Assembly (NCBI RefSeq): GCF_024979235.1
Contig: NZ_JANLCM010000002.1
Span: 1-64,000, forward strand
Length of the DNA stretch: 64,000 nt
DNA from: Herbiconiux aconitum
Lineage (GTDB): Bacteria; Actinomycetota; Actinomycetes; Actinomycetales; Microbacteriaceae
Direction of reading: 5' to 3'
The translations under genes were made by a program, and so were the position numbers. This document shows positions 37,235 to 45,412 of the stretch, in pieces; position 1 is the first letter of the stretch, and each line of letters starts with the position of its first letter. The notes below the pieces were generated by a model. The model ran no database searches and was not told the origin of the DNA. It saw only the letters and a list, made by a program, of their open reading frames with translations.

Positions 37235-37882
37235 TCAGCCGCAATACTCCTTGAGGTCGGTCGGGGAGCGGCTGACGTCGATGATGTTGATCGTCTGGCC
37301 GTCGACGCTGGTGAAGTGGATCCAGCTCGAGCCGTCGGTGAGGCGATACCCCGGCCGCCCCTGCGAATCGGTGAAGGGCTCGGCAGCCGGGTAGGCGGTG
37401 AGAAGCGCACTGAAAGTCGAGCCCGACGTGATGCCCGCGTCGGTGTGCGGTCTCGCCGAGGGGTCGACATTCTGGGTCGGACCGGTGGTGGCCACGGCGA
37501 CGACCGGAAGGTCGGAGCCGTCGCCGACCCCCACGACGCCGCTGTCGAAGAACGAGGCGATCCCCGGCCGGCAGGGCTCCTCGCCCGAAGGAACCTCGGC
37601 GAGCACGTCGTCGACCGGGCGATCGAGCAGCACCGGGCCGATGCCGGAATAAGTGATCTCCCAGGTGCCCATGTCAGCCGGGTCGTAGGCGTCTTCGGCT
37701 TCGGGCGTGGGCGTCGGCGTCGGGGTGGCTGTGGCGATAGGAGTGCCGGCCGCGGTCGGCGTCGGGCTGGCGCTCGCCGTGGGGCTCGGGCTCGGAGCGG
37801 GACCTTCGCCCACGCATCCGGATGCGGTCACAGCGATCGCCGCCGCCACCATCACCGCGGCGACCCCGTTCAGTGCTCTCAT
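37235..37882 (-). CDS. Secreted lipoprotein with Pro/Thr-rich linker
   Basis: A 215-residue protein with an N-terminal signal and lipobox (TASGC, Cys about residue 23), then a ~40-residue linker of alternating Pro/Thr/Ser/Ala. The folded part starts near residue 70 (MGTWEITYSGIGPVLLDRPV). Two cysteines (GEEPCRPG and the C-terminal KEYCG) could form a disulfide. It is probably anchored outside the membrane with a small beta-rich domain. Divergent from the cyclase-like gene. Function unknown. Confidence 0.82.
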   Translation of the reverse strand: MRALNGVAAVMVAAAIAVTASGCVGEGPAPSPSPTASASPTPTAAGTPIATATPTPTPTPEAEDAYDPADMGTWEITYSGIGPVLLDRPVDDVLAEVPSGEEPCRPGIASFFDSGVVGVGDGSDLPVVAVATTGPTQNVDPSARPHTDAGITSGSTFSALLTAYPAAEPFTDSQGRPGYRLTDGSSWIHFTSVDGQTINIIDVSRSPTDLKEYCG

Positions 37883-38069
37883 GCTGCCCCCTTCTGACGC
37901 TGAGCATCACCGTACACGTGTCGAACTGTTCCAGCGCCGGCCGTGTGCAAGGTCTCGCGGGACGCCTCTGGCTTGCCGTGCTCGCGCAGTCGCGGCCGCG
38001 GCCCTTGCGGGCTGGGGATGCGCGCTTTACGCTCCTGAGCATCCGGTGCGCCCCGACCAAGGAACGACG

Positions 38070-39032
38070 ATGACCCCTGACGACTCGGCCATGGACTGGC
38101 TCCTCGATTCCGACCCGGCCATCCGCTGGCAGGTGCTGCGCGACGTGACGGATGCGCCGACCGCGGCGGTGGCGGCGGAGCGCTCGCGGGTTGCGACAGA
38201 AGGCTGGGGCGCCCGACTGCTGGCCGCGCAGACACCCGACGGCGGATGGGGCGGCACGACGCCGGGCGACCGTTGGCGCTTCGACCTGTACACGCTGCAT
38301 CTGCTCGCCGAGCTCGGCCCCGATCCTGCAGCGCCCGCGGTGCGGCGCGCGATCGAGCGCACCCGCGACGGCGTCACCTGGGGCCCCGAATTCGGGGACT
38401 CGCCCTTCTTCGAAGGCGAGGAGGAACCCTGCATCAATGGCCGGGTTCTGCTGATCGGCGCTACGTTCGGTGAGATCTCGGAGTCCTTGATCCAGCGACT
38501 CCTCGGTGAACAACTCGACGACGGCGGCTGGAATTGCGACGCCCCGCTCAGCCGGCGATCTTCCTTCCACACCACCATCTGCGTGCTGGAGGGGCTTCTC
38601 GCGGCCGAGATGGCGCTCGGGCAGCGCCCTGATCTTCTCGCTGCCCGCCGGCGCGGCGAAGACTACCTCCTTGAGCGGCGGCTGCTGCGGCGACGGCGCA
38701 CGGGCGAGATCATCGACCCGTCGTGGTTGCGGTTCGCTTTTCCCTCCCGTTCGGATTTCGATCTGCTGCGGGGGCTCGACTACTTCCAGAGCACCGGTGA
38801 CGCCCCCGATCCGCGTCTCGACGAAGCACTCGCGTTTTTGCGCGAGCGCCGCGATGCGGCTGGCCGCTGGGCGCTCGACAACCCCGAGCTGGGCTACCAA
38901 CACGTCGACATGGGGTGTGTTGCCGGGCAGTCGAGTCGGTGGATCACGCTGCGGGCGCGGCGGGTGCTGCGCTGGGCCGACCAGGGCGGCGATTCCCGGT
39001 CACCGGGTGCTTCTGTCAGGCCTTCGCACTGA
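38070..39032 (+). CDS. Squalene-cyclase/prenyltransferase-like alpha-toroid protein
   Basis: A 320-residue soluble protein of (alpha/alpha)-barrel character. Two QW-like repeats are visible: LLAAQTPDGGWGGTTPGDRW at about residue 49 and LLGEQLDDGGWNCDAPL at about 144, as in squalene-hopene cyclases and prenyltransferase beta subunits. It lacks the DXDD catalytic motif of terpene cyclases and is about half their length, so it is unlikely to be a true cyclase. The start is ATG 38070 after AAGGA. It is convergent with the SDR downstream. Function unknown. Confidence 0.82.
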   Translation: MTPDDSAMDWLLDSDPAIRWQVLRDVTDAPTAAVAAERSRVATEGWGARLLAAQTPDGGWGGTTPGDRWRFDLYTLHLLAELGPDPAAPAVRRAIERTRDGVTWGPEFGDSPFFEGEEEPCINGRVLLIGATFGEISESLIQRLLGEQLDDGGWNCDAPLSRRSSFHTTICVLEGLLAAEMALGQRPDLLAARRRGEDYLLERRLLRRRRTGEIIDPSWLRFAFPSRSDFDLLRGLDYFQSTGDAPDPRLDEALAFLRERRDAAGRWALDNPELGYQHVDMGCVAGQSSRWITLRARRVLRWADQGGDSRSPGASVRPSH

Positions 39033-39066
39033 AATAGAAAAGCTTGATCGGCGGTCGTCCGCCTCG

Positions 39067-40038
39067 TCAGTTCTGCGTCAGTTTCGTTGACAGCGCCCAC
39101 AGCCGTTCCGCCGCATCGGTGTCGAGCGCCCAGGCCTTCACCCCGTGCGGGTGGTCGGCGAGGCGGGCATCGTCGGGAACGGTGTAAGCCTCCTGGCAGT
39201 CATCGATGTAGTGGCCTCCGGTGTGCGCGAATTCGGCACGAGTGGCCGCGACGATCGTGCTCGCGGCCCCCTGTTGGACTGTCTTGTAGGTGAAGACACC
39301 CGCTGCCTCTGCGGCGTCCAGTGATGCCTTCTGATCGGCGGTGAAGTTCCGCTGGAGGCCGGTCGCAACGCCGCCGGGGTTGACCGCATTCGCCACGATG
39401 CCCTCGGATGCCCACAACCGGGTGGCCTCGACGGCGAGAAGGGAGTTCGCGGTTTTCGCCTGGGCGTATGCGAGCTGCGGGTCGTAGTCGCGGTGGTCGA
39501 ACTGGGGGTCGTCGAAATCGATGCCGGAGCGCATGTGAGCAGTCGAGCTGAGCGACACGATTCGCGCGCCGTTGCGGTCTGTCGCTCCCGTTGCAAGGGC
39601 GGCATGCAGGCCGACGGTGAGTGCGAAGTGGCCGAGATGGTTCGTCGCGAACTGCAGTTCCCAACCCTCCCTGGTGCGTTCGAGACCTCCGGTCACGAGG
39701 CCGGCGTTGTTCACGAGCAGATGCAGCGGACCCTCCCAGCCATCGACGAAGCGTGCGACGGATGCCTGATCCGACAGATCCAATTCGCTCACCCGCGGCC
39801 GAACCCGCGCGCCGGCATCCGCGATCTCCTCGGCAACGGCGGCGCCCGCGGCGAGGTTGCGAACAGCGAGGGTCACTTCCGCACCGGAAGCGGCAAGCGC
39901 GCGCGCAGTCTCTTTGCCGAGTCCTGAGGATGCGCCGGTGACGATGGCGCGAAGGCCATGAAGGTCGACGCCGGCGAGGATGTCGGCGGCTGTGCTGGTC
40001 GCAGTGAACGGGGTGGAGATGAGAGGGGAAGCGGTCAT
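39067..40038 (-). CDS. Short-chain dehydrogenase/reductase
   Basis: A 323-residue NAD(P)-dependent oxidoreductase. The cofactor motif TGASSGLG is near residue 36, NNAG near 110 and the catalytic YAQAK near 190; the Ser is in VSLSSTAH. It resembles the retinol dehydrogenase-like SDR at 31693 and shares the N-terminal pattern FTATSTAADILAGVDLHGLR. It is divergent from a TetR-type regulator across 63 bases that contain a palindrome, so that regulator probably controls it. Confidence 0.92.
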   Translation of the reverse strand: MTASPLISTPFTATSTAADILAGVDLHGLRAIVTGASSGLGKETARALAASGAEVTLAVRNLAAGAAVAEEIADAGARVRPRVSELDLSDQASVARFVDGWEGPLHLLVNNAGLVTGGLERTREGWELQFATNHLGHFALTVGLHAALATGATDRNGARIVSLSSTAHMRSGIDFDDPQFDHRDYDPQLAYAQAKTANSLLAVEATRLWASEGIVANAVNPGGVATGLQRNFTADQKASLDAAEAAGVFTYKTVQQGAASTIVAATRAEFAHTGGHYIDDCQEAYTVPDDARLADHPHGVKAWALDTDAAERLWALSTKLTQN

Positions 40039-40044
40039 ACCGGA

Positions 40045-40074
40045 ACTATACGCAATAAACTAGTTTTGTATAGT
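40045..40074. promoter_or_regulatory. Inverted repeat in the SDR/TetR divergent promoter region
   Basis: ACTATAC (40045-40051) and GTATAGT (40068-40074) form a 7-base inverted repeat, with a nested AAACTAGTTT palindrome at 40057-40066. The element is AT-rich and lies midway between the divergent starts at 40038 and 40102, so one bound TetR dimer could control both genes. Confidence 0.6.
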
Positions 40075-40101
40075 GCGTCTATTTGGACGTATGCTGCCTT
40101 T

Positions 40102-40662
40102 GTGACCACACGACGGGCCGACGCACCGGCTGCAGGAGACCCTGATCGGCGACGGGCGGTTCTGGAGTCCGCGATGGAGACTTTCGCCCGGTTCGGGTAT
40201 CGGAAGACGTCGATGGATGACATCGCCACAGCTGCACAGATCTCCCGGCCGGGCCTGTACTTCCTGTTCGATTCGAAGCCCGTGCTTTTTCGGGAGGCCG
40301 TCACGCACTCCCTGAATCGAGACCTCGGTCTGATCAGCACTGAGCTTGGCACCCACGACCGCCCTCTTGCCGAGCGACTGATCGCTGCCTTCGACCTCTG
40401 GGCAGGATCGTACGTCGGGCCCTTGAGTGAGGAGGTGTCCGTCGTGGTCGCCGACCCGTCGCTCCTCGGGTCAGCGGTGCATGAGGGTTCAGCGCGCTTC
40501 GAAGAATTCGTTGCGGGGGCGATCGCCGAAGTCCGCCCGGCTGATGGCGCGGCGAGAGCGAAGACGCTGATCAGCGCCTCCATCGGTATCAAGCACCAAG
40601 TCGCGACCCGGGAGGAGTACCTCCGCCGCCTCGAGGTAGCGGTGGGTCTCCTCCTGGCTTGA
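40102..40662 (+). CDS. TetR-family transcriptional regulator
   Basis: A 186-residue regulator starting at GTG 40102. The HTH reads RRRAVLESAMETFARFGYRK, then TSMDDIATAAQISRPGLYFL and FDSKPVLFREA. The C-terminal ligand domain is unassigned. It is divergent from an SDR gene, and the palindromic AT-rich element between them is a likely shared operator. The 3' end overlaps, on the other strand, the frame of a degraded RHH-type fragment. Confidence 0.9.
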   Translation: MTTRRADAPAAGDPDRRRAVLESAMETFARFGYRKTSMDDIATAAQISRPGLYFLFDSKPVLFREAVTHSLNRDLGLISTELGTHDRPLAERLIAAFDLWAGSYVGPLSEEVSVVVADPSLLGSAVHEGSARFEEFVAGAIAEVRPADGAARAKTLISASIGIKHQVATREEYLRRLEVAVGLLLA

Positions 40663-40771
40663 TGCGAAGCCGATTCGCTTGTGATTCGAACAGCAGATGC
40701 ACCGCTTCGCGCAGGAACTCGGCCTGGGTGCGCCCCGTCTCCTCGCGTAGCCGAGCGAACGCTGCAAAGGC
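40589..40771 (-). pseudogene. Remnant of a ribbon-helix-helix protein
   Basis: Between the TetR and cupin genes, the minus strand reads FARLREETGRTQAEFLREAV followed by HLLFESQANRLRIK. This is the helix pair of CopG/RHH antitoxin-type repressors. There is no start codon: a stop lies just upstream in frame (near 40775), and the N-terminal beta-strand is missing. The frame continues antisense into TetR to 40589. I read it as the tail of a deleted antitoxin-like gene. Confidence 0.45.
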
Positions 40772-41113
40772 TCACGCCGTCGGAGGGCCTGGCGTCAAAG
40801 TAGGAGATTCGTCGGCACCGGACAGGAAATATCCCAAGAAGGTGACGCCCTCGGATGTCGCGTCGAATCGGTCGATCAGCACCCCTGCCGGCTCGTAGAA
40901 CACGTCGCCCGCGCGCAGAAGCGTCTCCGGACCTCCATCGACTTGAAAAACGGCCGAGCCGGCTTCGATCGCCCCGAACACGGGCCCGTTGTGGTGGTGA
41001 CGGCCGCCCACCACGTTCGGCTGCATCGTGATTCTTCGCACCTGCACGGCTGCGGTGATCTGTTCGGCAAGCGACTGCTCAAGAAGGGTGACTCTCGTTA
41101 CTGGTTCGGCCAT
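40772..41113 (-). CDS. Cupin-domain protein
   Basis: A 113-residue single-domain cupin. The metal-binding signature is present as GGRHHHNGPVFGAIEAG, giving G-x5-H-x-H-like spacing, with the second cupin motif near RAGDVFYEPAGVLIDRF. These small beta-barrels bind a metal or a small ligand. The start is ATG 41113; an upstream ATG at 41173 is in frame but unlikely. It is divergent from a small membrane protein gene. No enzymatic function can be assigned. Confidence 0.85.
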   Translation of the reverse strand: MAEPVTRVTLLEQSLAEQITAAVQVRRITMQPNVVGGRHHHNGPVFGAIEAGSAVFQVDGGPETLLRAGDVFYEPAGVLIDRFDATSEGVTFLGYFLSGADESPTLTPGPPTA

Positions 41114-41211
41114 GTGTCGATCCTGCCAGCGGAAAGTGCTTCGATCAGCGCAGCAGCATTGCGTGCTCGACATGTGTGCAAGAAAGGGTCATCGTGGGTA
41201 TCGTCGGTTGC

Positions 41212-41595
41212 ATGAGCGTCTTGAGTCCGCAAACGCCGACCACAACTGCCAAGCGCCGATCGTTCCGGGTGAATCGCGTCGCAATCTTGGCGCTCGGGGT
41301 GATCGTCGTGCCATTCGCCCTCACTGCCATGTTCAACAGCTACGGAGCGCTGACGGAAGAGAGCGCCATCCGTATGGCATTCGCCACCGTGGGTGGGCAG
41401 ACGGTCGCGATCCTCAGTGGAGCCGCGGCGTTCGTCATCACCGCGATGCGTCGGCGGAATCCGGCACAGCTCGTGCTGTTCTTCCTCATTGCAGTCTTCA
41501 TCGTGCTCAGTGCGCTCGGAATCATCGCCGCGGCATCCGATCTCCTGCTTACGCGTCTGGACCTCATTGCCGAGACGGATCTCATGAATCGGTAG
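41212..41595 (+). CDS. Small membrane protein of unknown function
   Basis: A 127-residue protein with three hydrophobic segments (about residues 20-42, 60-80 and 88-112) and a charged N-terminus. The start may be ATG 41212, or GTG 41194, which has a better spaced AAGAAAGG. It lies upstream of an ECF sigma factor in the same direction but 114 bases away. No family recognised. Confidence 0.7.
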   Translation: MSVLSPQTPTTTAKRRSFRVNRVAILALGVIVVPFALTAMFNSYGALTEESAIRMAFATVGGQTVAILSGAAAFVITAMRRRNPAQLVLFFLIAVFIVLSALGIIAAASDLLLTRLDLIAETDLMNR

Positions 41596-41709
41596 CGGCC
41601 ACACCCGACGTTTGGGAGTCAGACGGTCTCGGATGCGATCAGGTCGTCGAGCGGACAAGGCAGATGTGACGAGGTGCAACGAATCGCGACGCCGTGGACA
41701 TTCCAGAGT

Positions 41710-42273
41710 ATGAGCGTCTCTGACGAAGCAGACTGGGCTCGCGTGCTGGCGGGCGAGGGTGACGCTTTCGGTCGAATCTTCGACCGGCACCGTGACCGGG
41801 TTCGTCGTCACGCCGTGGGACTCGCCCCCTCCCGCAATGAAGCGGAAGACGTCGTCTCGCTCACATTCCTCGAGGCGTGGCGCAAACGCGAGAAGGTACG
41901 GTTCGTCGACCAGTCGATACTGCCGTGGCTGCTACGGACCGCCACCTACACGAGTCTGAACATGGCGCGCTCAGAGAGACGGCATCGGATCGCGTTGAGC
42001 AAGCTTCCCATCTCCGACACCGCTTATGAGCCGTCGGAGTTCGCCGATGACGCACAGGTCTTCGCGGCGATGCGGCGGCTCTCGGCCCGAGACCAGGAGA
42101 TCATCACGTTGTGTGTGCTCGAGGAGCTCTCCGCTGAGGAGGCCGCCTCCCTGCTCGGACTGCGGTCATCATCAGCTCGCTCACGACTGTCCCGAGCGCG
42201 AGCCCGGCTGCGCGACGAAATGCCCGAACCGAGACCACGCGGGGTCCGATCGAAAGGTGTGCCCAATGCCTAG
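41710..42273 (+). CDS. ECF-type RNA polymerase sigma factor
   Basis: A 187-residue sigma-70 family protein of the extracytoplasmic-function type. Region 2 reads FGRIFDRHRDRVRRHAVGLA, then RNEAEDVVSLTFLEAWRKR. Region 4 reads LSARDQEIITLCVLEELSAE, then EAASLLGLRSSSARSRLSRA. The start is ATG 41710. Its last codons overlap the start of the membrane-anchored gene 42266-43048, a common arrangement for a sigma factor and its regulator. It would redirect RNA polymerase to a stress or envelope regulon. Confidence 0.92.
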   Translation: MSVSDEADWARVLAGEGDAFGRIFDRHRDRVRRHAVGLAPSRNEAEDVVSLTFLEAWRKREKVRFVDQSILPWLLRTATYTSLNMARSERRHRIALSKLPISDTAYEPSEFADDAQVFAAMRRLSARDQEIITLCVLEELSAEEAASLLGLRSSSARSRLSRARARLRDEMPEPRPRGVRSKGVPNA

Positions 42274-43048
42274 TGAAGAAAGCACGCGTGACCAGGCGCA
42301 ACGCCGCATGCTCGTTGCCCTCGCCGATTCTGCGCCACTGGCTCGTCGACGCCCCAGGGCGCTGCTCGCCGTGGCGGTCTTCGCTCTCTCGGGTGCCCTC
42401 ACGGGCGCGGCGGTCTCGGCTGCGGCGCTGACTGCAGACGCGCCGAACGTCTCGCGGCAGGTGCCGACAACCGCAATGCTCTCCACTCTCGTGCCTGGCT
42501 CGACTCAACTGTTCGCGAAACCGTTCATCATCGAAAACGGGAGCGGCCCGGCGGCTCTCGATGTCGGGCCGGCGCCGGAAGGAGCTACCGAACTGTTCCT
42601 CTCCTTCGGGTGCCTCGACGCAGGTACGCACACCACCTCGATCGACGGCGTGGTGTCGAGCATCTTCGCCTGCGATGGTCCCAGCTTGGGATCAGGCGGG
42701 GGTCGCGCCGTGATCGGCGCAGGACCACACACAGTCCGCGTGGAGGGCGAGGGTGCCTACGTACTGTGGGCGTCCTGGTCCGCTCCGGCCGTGCCGCCGG
42801 AAGCATCCGCTGAGCAGTCCGCAGCCCTCGCTGATGGCGCCGTGACGGAGGCTGAATACCGTGAGGGGTTCGCGCGCTATCAGCAATGCATGGCAGACGC
42901 AGGCTATCCCGTCGACGTGGCTGACGCGCCGGGACCGTTGATCAGCTATACGACGAGCGGGGCGGCGCACGACTCGGGAGCCGAAGAGGCTTGCTACGCC
43001 GCCGACTTCAGATTGATCGATATGGCGTTCCAGGCTGCGAACAAGTAA
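42266..43048 (+). CDS. Membrane-anchored protein overlapping the sigma factor gene (possible anti-sigma or envelope partner)
   Basis: A 260-residue protein with a short basic cytoplasmic N-terminus (~30 residues), one transmembrane helix (about residues 31-55, LLAVAVFALSGALTGAAVSA) and a large outside domain with four Cys (in FGCLDAG, FACDGP, YQQCMADAGY and EEACYA). It lacks the zinc-type HxxxCxxC motif of classical anti-sigma factors. The overlap with the sigma gene suggests co-translation. A YxQCMADAGY segment is common in actinobacterial secreted proteins. Its role is inferred only from context. Confidence 0.72.
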   Translation: MPSEESTRDQAQRRMLVALADSAPLARRRPRALLAVAVFALSGALTGAAVSAAALTADAPNVSRQVPTTAMLSTLVPGSTQLFAKPFIIENGSGPAALDVGPAPEGATELFLSFGCLDAGTHTTSIDGVVSSIFACDGPSLGSGGGRAVIGAGPHTVRVEGEGAYVLWASWSAPAVPPEASAEQSAALADGAVTEAEYREGFARYQQCMADAGYPVDVADAPGPLISYTTSGAAHDSGAEEACYAADFRLIDMAFQAANK

Positions 43049-43049
43049 A

Positions 43050-43070
43050 CGCCGCCGGGGTCAGGCGGCG
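43050..43070. terminator. GC-rich hairpin between convergent genes
   Basis: CGCCGCC (43050-43056) and GGCGGCG (43064-43070) form a perfect 7-base stem with a 7-base loop. It lies between the convergent ends at 43048 and 43061 and could terminate transcription in both directions. Confidence 0.6.
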
Positions 43071-44251
43071 GACTCGCCCTTGAGTACGCCGTCGAGCCAG
43101 TCGTAGACCGCGCCATCCCAGACCTTCTGGCCGAGGCCTCCGCAGTGGCCGCCGGCGCCGCTCTCGGCGGTCAGCGTGATGCGGGTCGTGGGCGCGGTCA
43201 TGGCGGCGGCCAGCGCATCCGCGCCGCCGGTGCTGGAGAGCGGGTCGCCTTCGCACTCGACGAGGAGGGTAGGGCAGGCGACCTGGCCCGCGACCGGTGT
43301 CATGTCGAACTCGCGGAGGGTCGTGAAGTACTCGGCCACATCGGTGAGGCCGTGGGTCGCCATCCGGGCTCCGAAGAACTCGCGTTTCTCGGCGCTCAGC
43401 CGCATCTCGAGTTCGATCGTGGGTGCGGCGAGACTTCCCGCGACGGCGGGGATGTGCAAGCCGAGATTCGGGTCGGGCGGGTCGCAGACGAGCGCGGCGA
43501 TGCGGTGTTCGAAGGCGGCCGCACGCGGTGCGAGGTAGCCGGCGAAGGAACGCCCGAAGAGTACGAGCTTCGAGGCGTCGACGGTGGAGCGGGTGAGCAG
43601 CCAGTCGACGACGGGGGTGAGTACGGCCTCGAAGTCGGGCCGCATGAAAAGGCGATCACGGTAGAGCGCGCGCCCTTGGCCGGGGCCATCGAAGGTGAGC
43701 ACGTTGTAGCCGCGCTCGAGGGCCCCGATCACGTAAGCAAGTCCGTCTTCAGCCGTCGAGTCGTATCCGTCGGGGGAGATGACCGTCGGGCGCACCTCGC
43801 CGGAGTCATCCGGACTAAAGAACCACCCGTGCAGCGTCGTGCCCTCGTAGGGGATCTCGACAGCCTCGCCGAACGCGACGCCGAGGTTCGGAGCAGCGGC
43901 GGCGAAGGTGCGCACGTGATCGGCGTAAGCATCCTGCGCCCGCGGGTCGTCGAGGTCGTGCCGAATGAAGAAGAACGCCTGCCGGTAGTACTCAGCGGCG
44001 CGCAGATAGGCGCCGCGTGCCGTCACGGAGTGGCCATCAGCTGCAGCGGCGGAAGCGGATGCCTCCACGTTGCGAGCGAGAGCCAGCCAGCCGCCGTACC
44101 ACTTGTCCGGCGTCGCGTGGGCGCCGATGGCCCGCGCGGCCGAGAACGCCTCTCCGAGGTCGGATGCGCCGGCATAGACGGCCGCCAATGTTCTGGCGAA
44201 CTGGTCGTCGAAAACGTCGTCGCGAAAGAAAATGGTGGGCGTCTTCGCCAT
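43061..44251 (-). CDS. Alpha/beta-hydrolase (FrsA/DUF1100-like)
   Basis: A 396-residue hydrolase with a ~140-residue helical N-terminal domain and a C-terminal alpha/beta-hydrolase domain. The nucleophile elbow is FGRSFAGYLA, preceded by FDGPGQGRALY. The catalytic Asp/His are probably in LLVECEGDPLSS and GAGGHCGG near the end. The layout matches polyketide-type or 2,6-dihydroxypseudooxynicotine hydrolase-like proteins. It has no signal peptide. The substrate is unknown. It stands alone between convergent and same-strand genes. Confidence 0.87.
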   Translation of the reverse strand: MAKTPTIFFRDDVFDDQFARTLAAVYAGASDLGEAFSAARAIGAHATPDKWYGGWLALARNVEASASAAAADGHSVTARGAYLRAAEYYRQAFFFIRHDLDDPRAQDAYADHVRTFAAAAPNLGVAFGEAVEIPYEGTTLHGWFFSPDDSGEVRPTVISPDGYDSTAEDGLAYVIGALERGYNVLTFDGPGQGRALYRDRLFMRPDFEAVLTPVVDWLLTRSTVDASKLVLFGRSFAGYLAPRAAAFEHRIAALVCDPPDPNLGLHIPAVAGSLAAPTIELEMRLSAEKREFFGARMATHGLTDVAEYFTTLREFDMTPVAGQVACPTLLVECEGDPLSSTGGADALAAAMTAPTTRITLTAESGAGGHCGGLGQKVWDGAVYDWLDGVLKGESAA

Positions 44252-44310
44252 CAGATTCCTGTCTTTCCTGTCTCTGTGGGGCGCATCACGCGCATCCGGA
44301 ATCTAGATGC

Positions 44311-44904
44311 TCAGCGTGCGGCGGCCGCAGCCACGGCTTCGTCGTGCACCCGCGCCGGGTAGGTCTTCGAGACCACGGCGGCGAGACCGAGCGCGGCGAA
44401 GGGGATGACCCAGTAGCAGATGATCGAGAGCGCGTCGGCGTCGTCGCGGATGGTCGCGTTGCCGTCGACGATCGGCGGAATGGCCGACGACACAGTCATC
44501 ACCGCGAAGGCGGCGATCCACACCCAGGTGAGCTGCACGGTGACGCGGCGGAACGAGTCGGTCTGCGCGATCTCGGGCGACACGGTTTCGAGGGCGTAGT
44601 CGCGCACGAAAGGCCGGCCGATGAGCACGCCGATCACGGCGATCACGAGGATCGCGGCGGTGCTCGCGGGCTGGAGCCACTTCTCGACGTCGCTGTCGTT
44701 GGTGAAGAGCGCGATCACGAAGCTGATGGCGAAGAAGACCAGGCCGCCGATCTCGAGAACCTTCGGGTGCCTTCCCTTGCGCTTGTCGACGACCAGCATG
44801 ATGACGAAGATCACCAGCGCCACGGATACTGCCGTCAGAAAGCTGGTGTTGCCGATCAGTACCCAGTACACGATCCACGGTACGAAGCCGACGAAAATTC
44901 CCAT
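44311..44904 (-). CDS. Multi-pass membrane protein of unknown function
   Basis: A 197-residue protein with about six hydrophobic segments, beginning MGIFVGFVPWIVYWVLIGNT. Loops are short and charged (VVDKRKGRHPKVLEIGG). Features such as FVRDYALETVSPEIAQTDSF and a WVWIAAFAVMT helix are not ones I can assign to a named family. The start is ATG 44904 and a purine-rich GGGGGG precedes it. Function unknown. Confidence 0.8.
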   Translation of the reverse strand: MGIFVGFVPWIVYWVLIGNTSFLTAVSVALVIFVIMLVVDKRKGRHPKVLEIGGLVFFAISFVIALFTNDSDVEKWLQPASTAAILVIAVIGVLIGRPFVRDYALETVSPEIAQTDSFRRVTVQLTWVWIAAFAVMTVSSAIPPIVDGNATIRDDADALSIICYWVIPFAALGLAAVVSKTYPARVHDEAVAAAAAR

Positions 44905-45047
44905 TACAACCCCCCGATTGATTGACCAGAAACGACAGTAGTCGATTGGATGGTGCGATCGCGACAACGACAGGCCCCATCACCGCGGGGGCTTCGTCTG
45001 GTCGACGGCTCGTCGGGTCGGTCGGAGAATGAGTGAGAGGGGGTGCC

Positions 45048-45374
45048 ATGGACATCAGCTGGGACGAATCGTTCTTCAGCCACGGCCAGATCGAGATGCC
45101 GACCTACTGGGTGTGCTTCTGGACGGCGGTCGAGGGCTCTTCGGCGATGCACGACCCCGTGAAGGTCGAGGGCGCCGAATCCGTGAACGAGGTCATCGAG
45201 TGGATCCACGCGACCCGCGGTTCTCGCGGCTATGAACTGTTCGTCGAGGCGAATGATCGAGTCGAGACGCGCGACTCGGGCTGGGTCGACAGGAAGCAGT
45301 TCGTGCGTCTGGCGGGCGACTTCCGGCCCGCCTCGACAGTCGTCGCAACATGGCTGTTCACGAAGGACGACTGA
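45048..45374 (+). CDS. Small soluble hypothetical protein
   Basis: A 108-residue protein beginning MDISWDESFFSHGQIEMPTY. It is rich in Trp and acidic residues and has no signal or membrane helix. The start is ATG 45048 after a GAGGGGG run. It is in a divergent pair with the membrane protein at 44311-44904, and its stop faces the convergent histidine kinase gene. The beta-strand-like WLFTKDD end suggests a small alpha/beta fold. No family recognised. Confidence 0.72.
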   Translation: MDISWDESFFSHGQIEMPTYWVCFWTAVEGSSAMHDPVKVEGAESVNEVIEWIHATRGSRGYELFVEANDRVETRDSGWVDRKQFVRLAGDFRPASTVVATWLFTKDD

Positions 45375-45412
45375 TCGGAGGGTAATGGTGATGGTTCTCC
45401 GAAGAACTGGTG

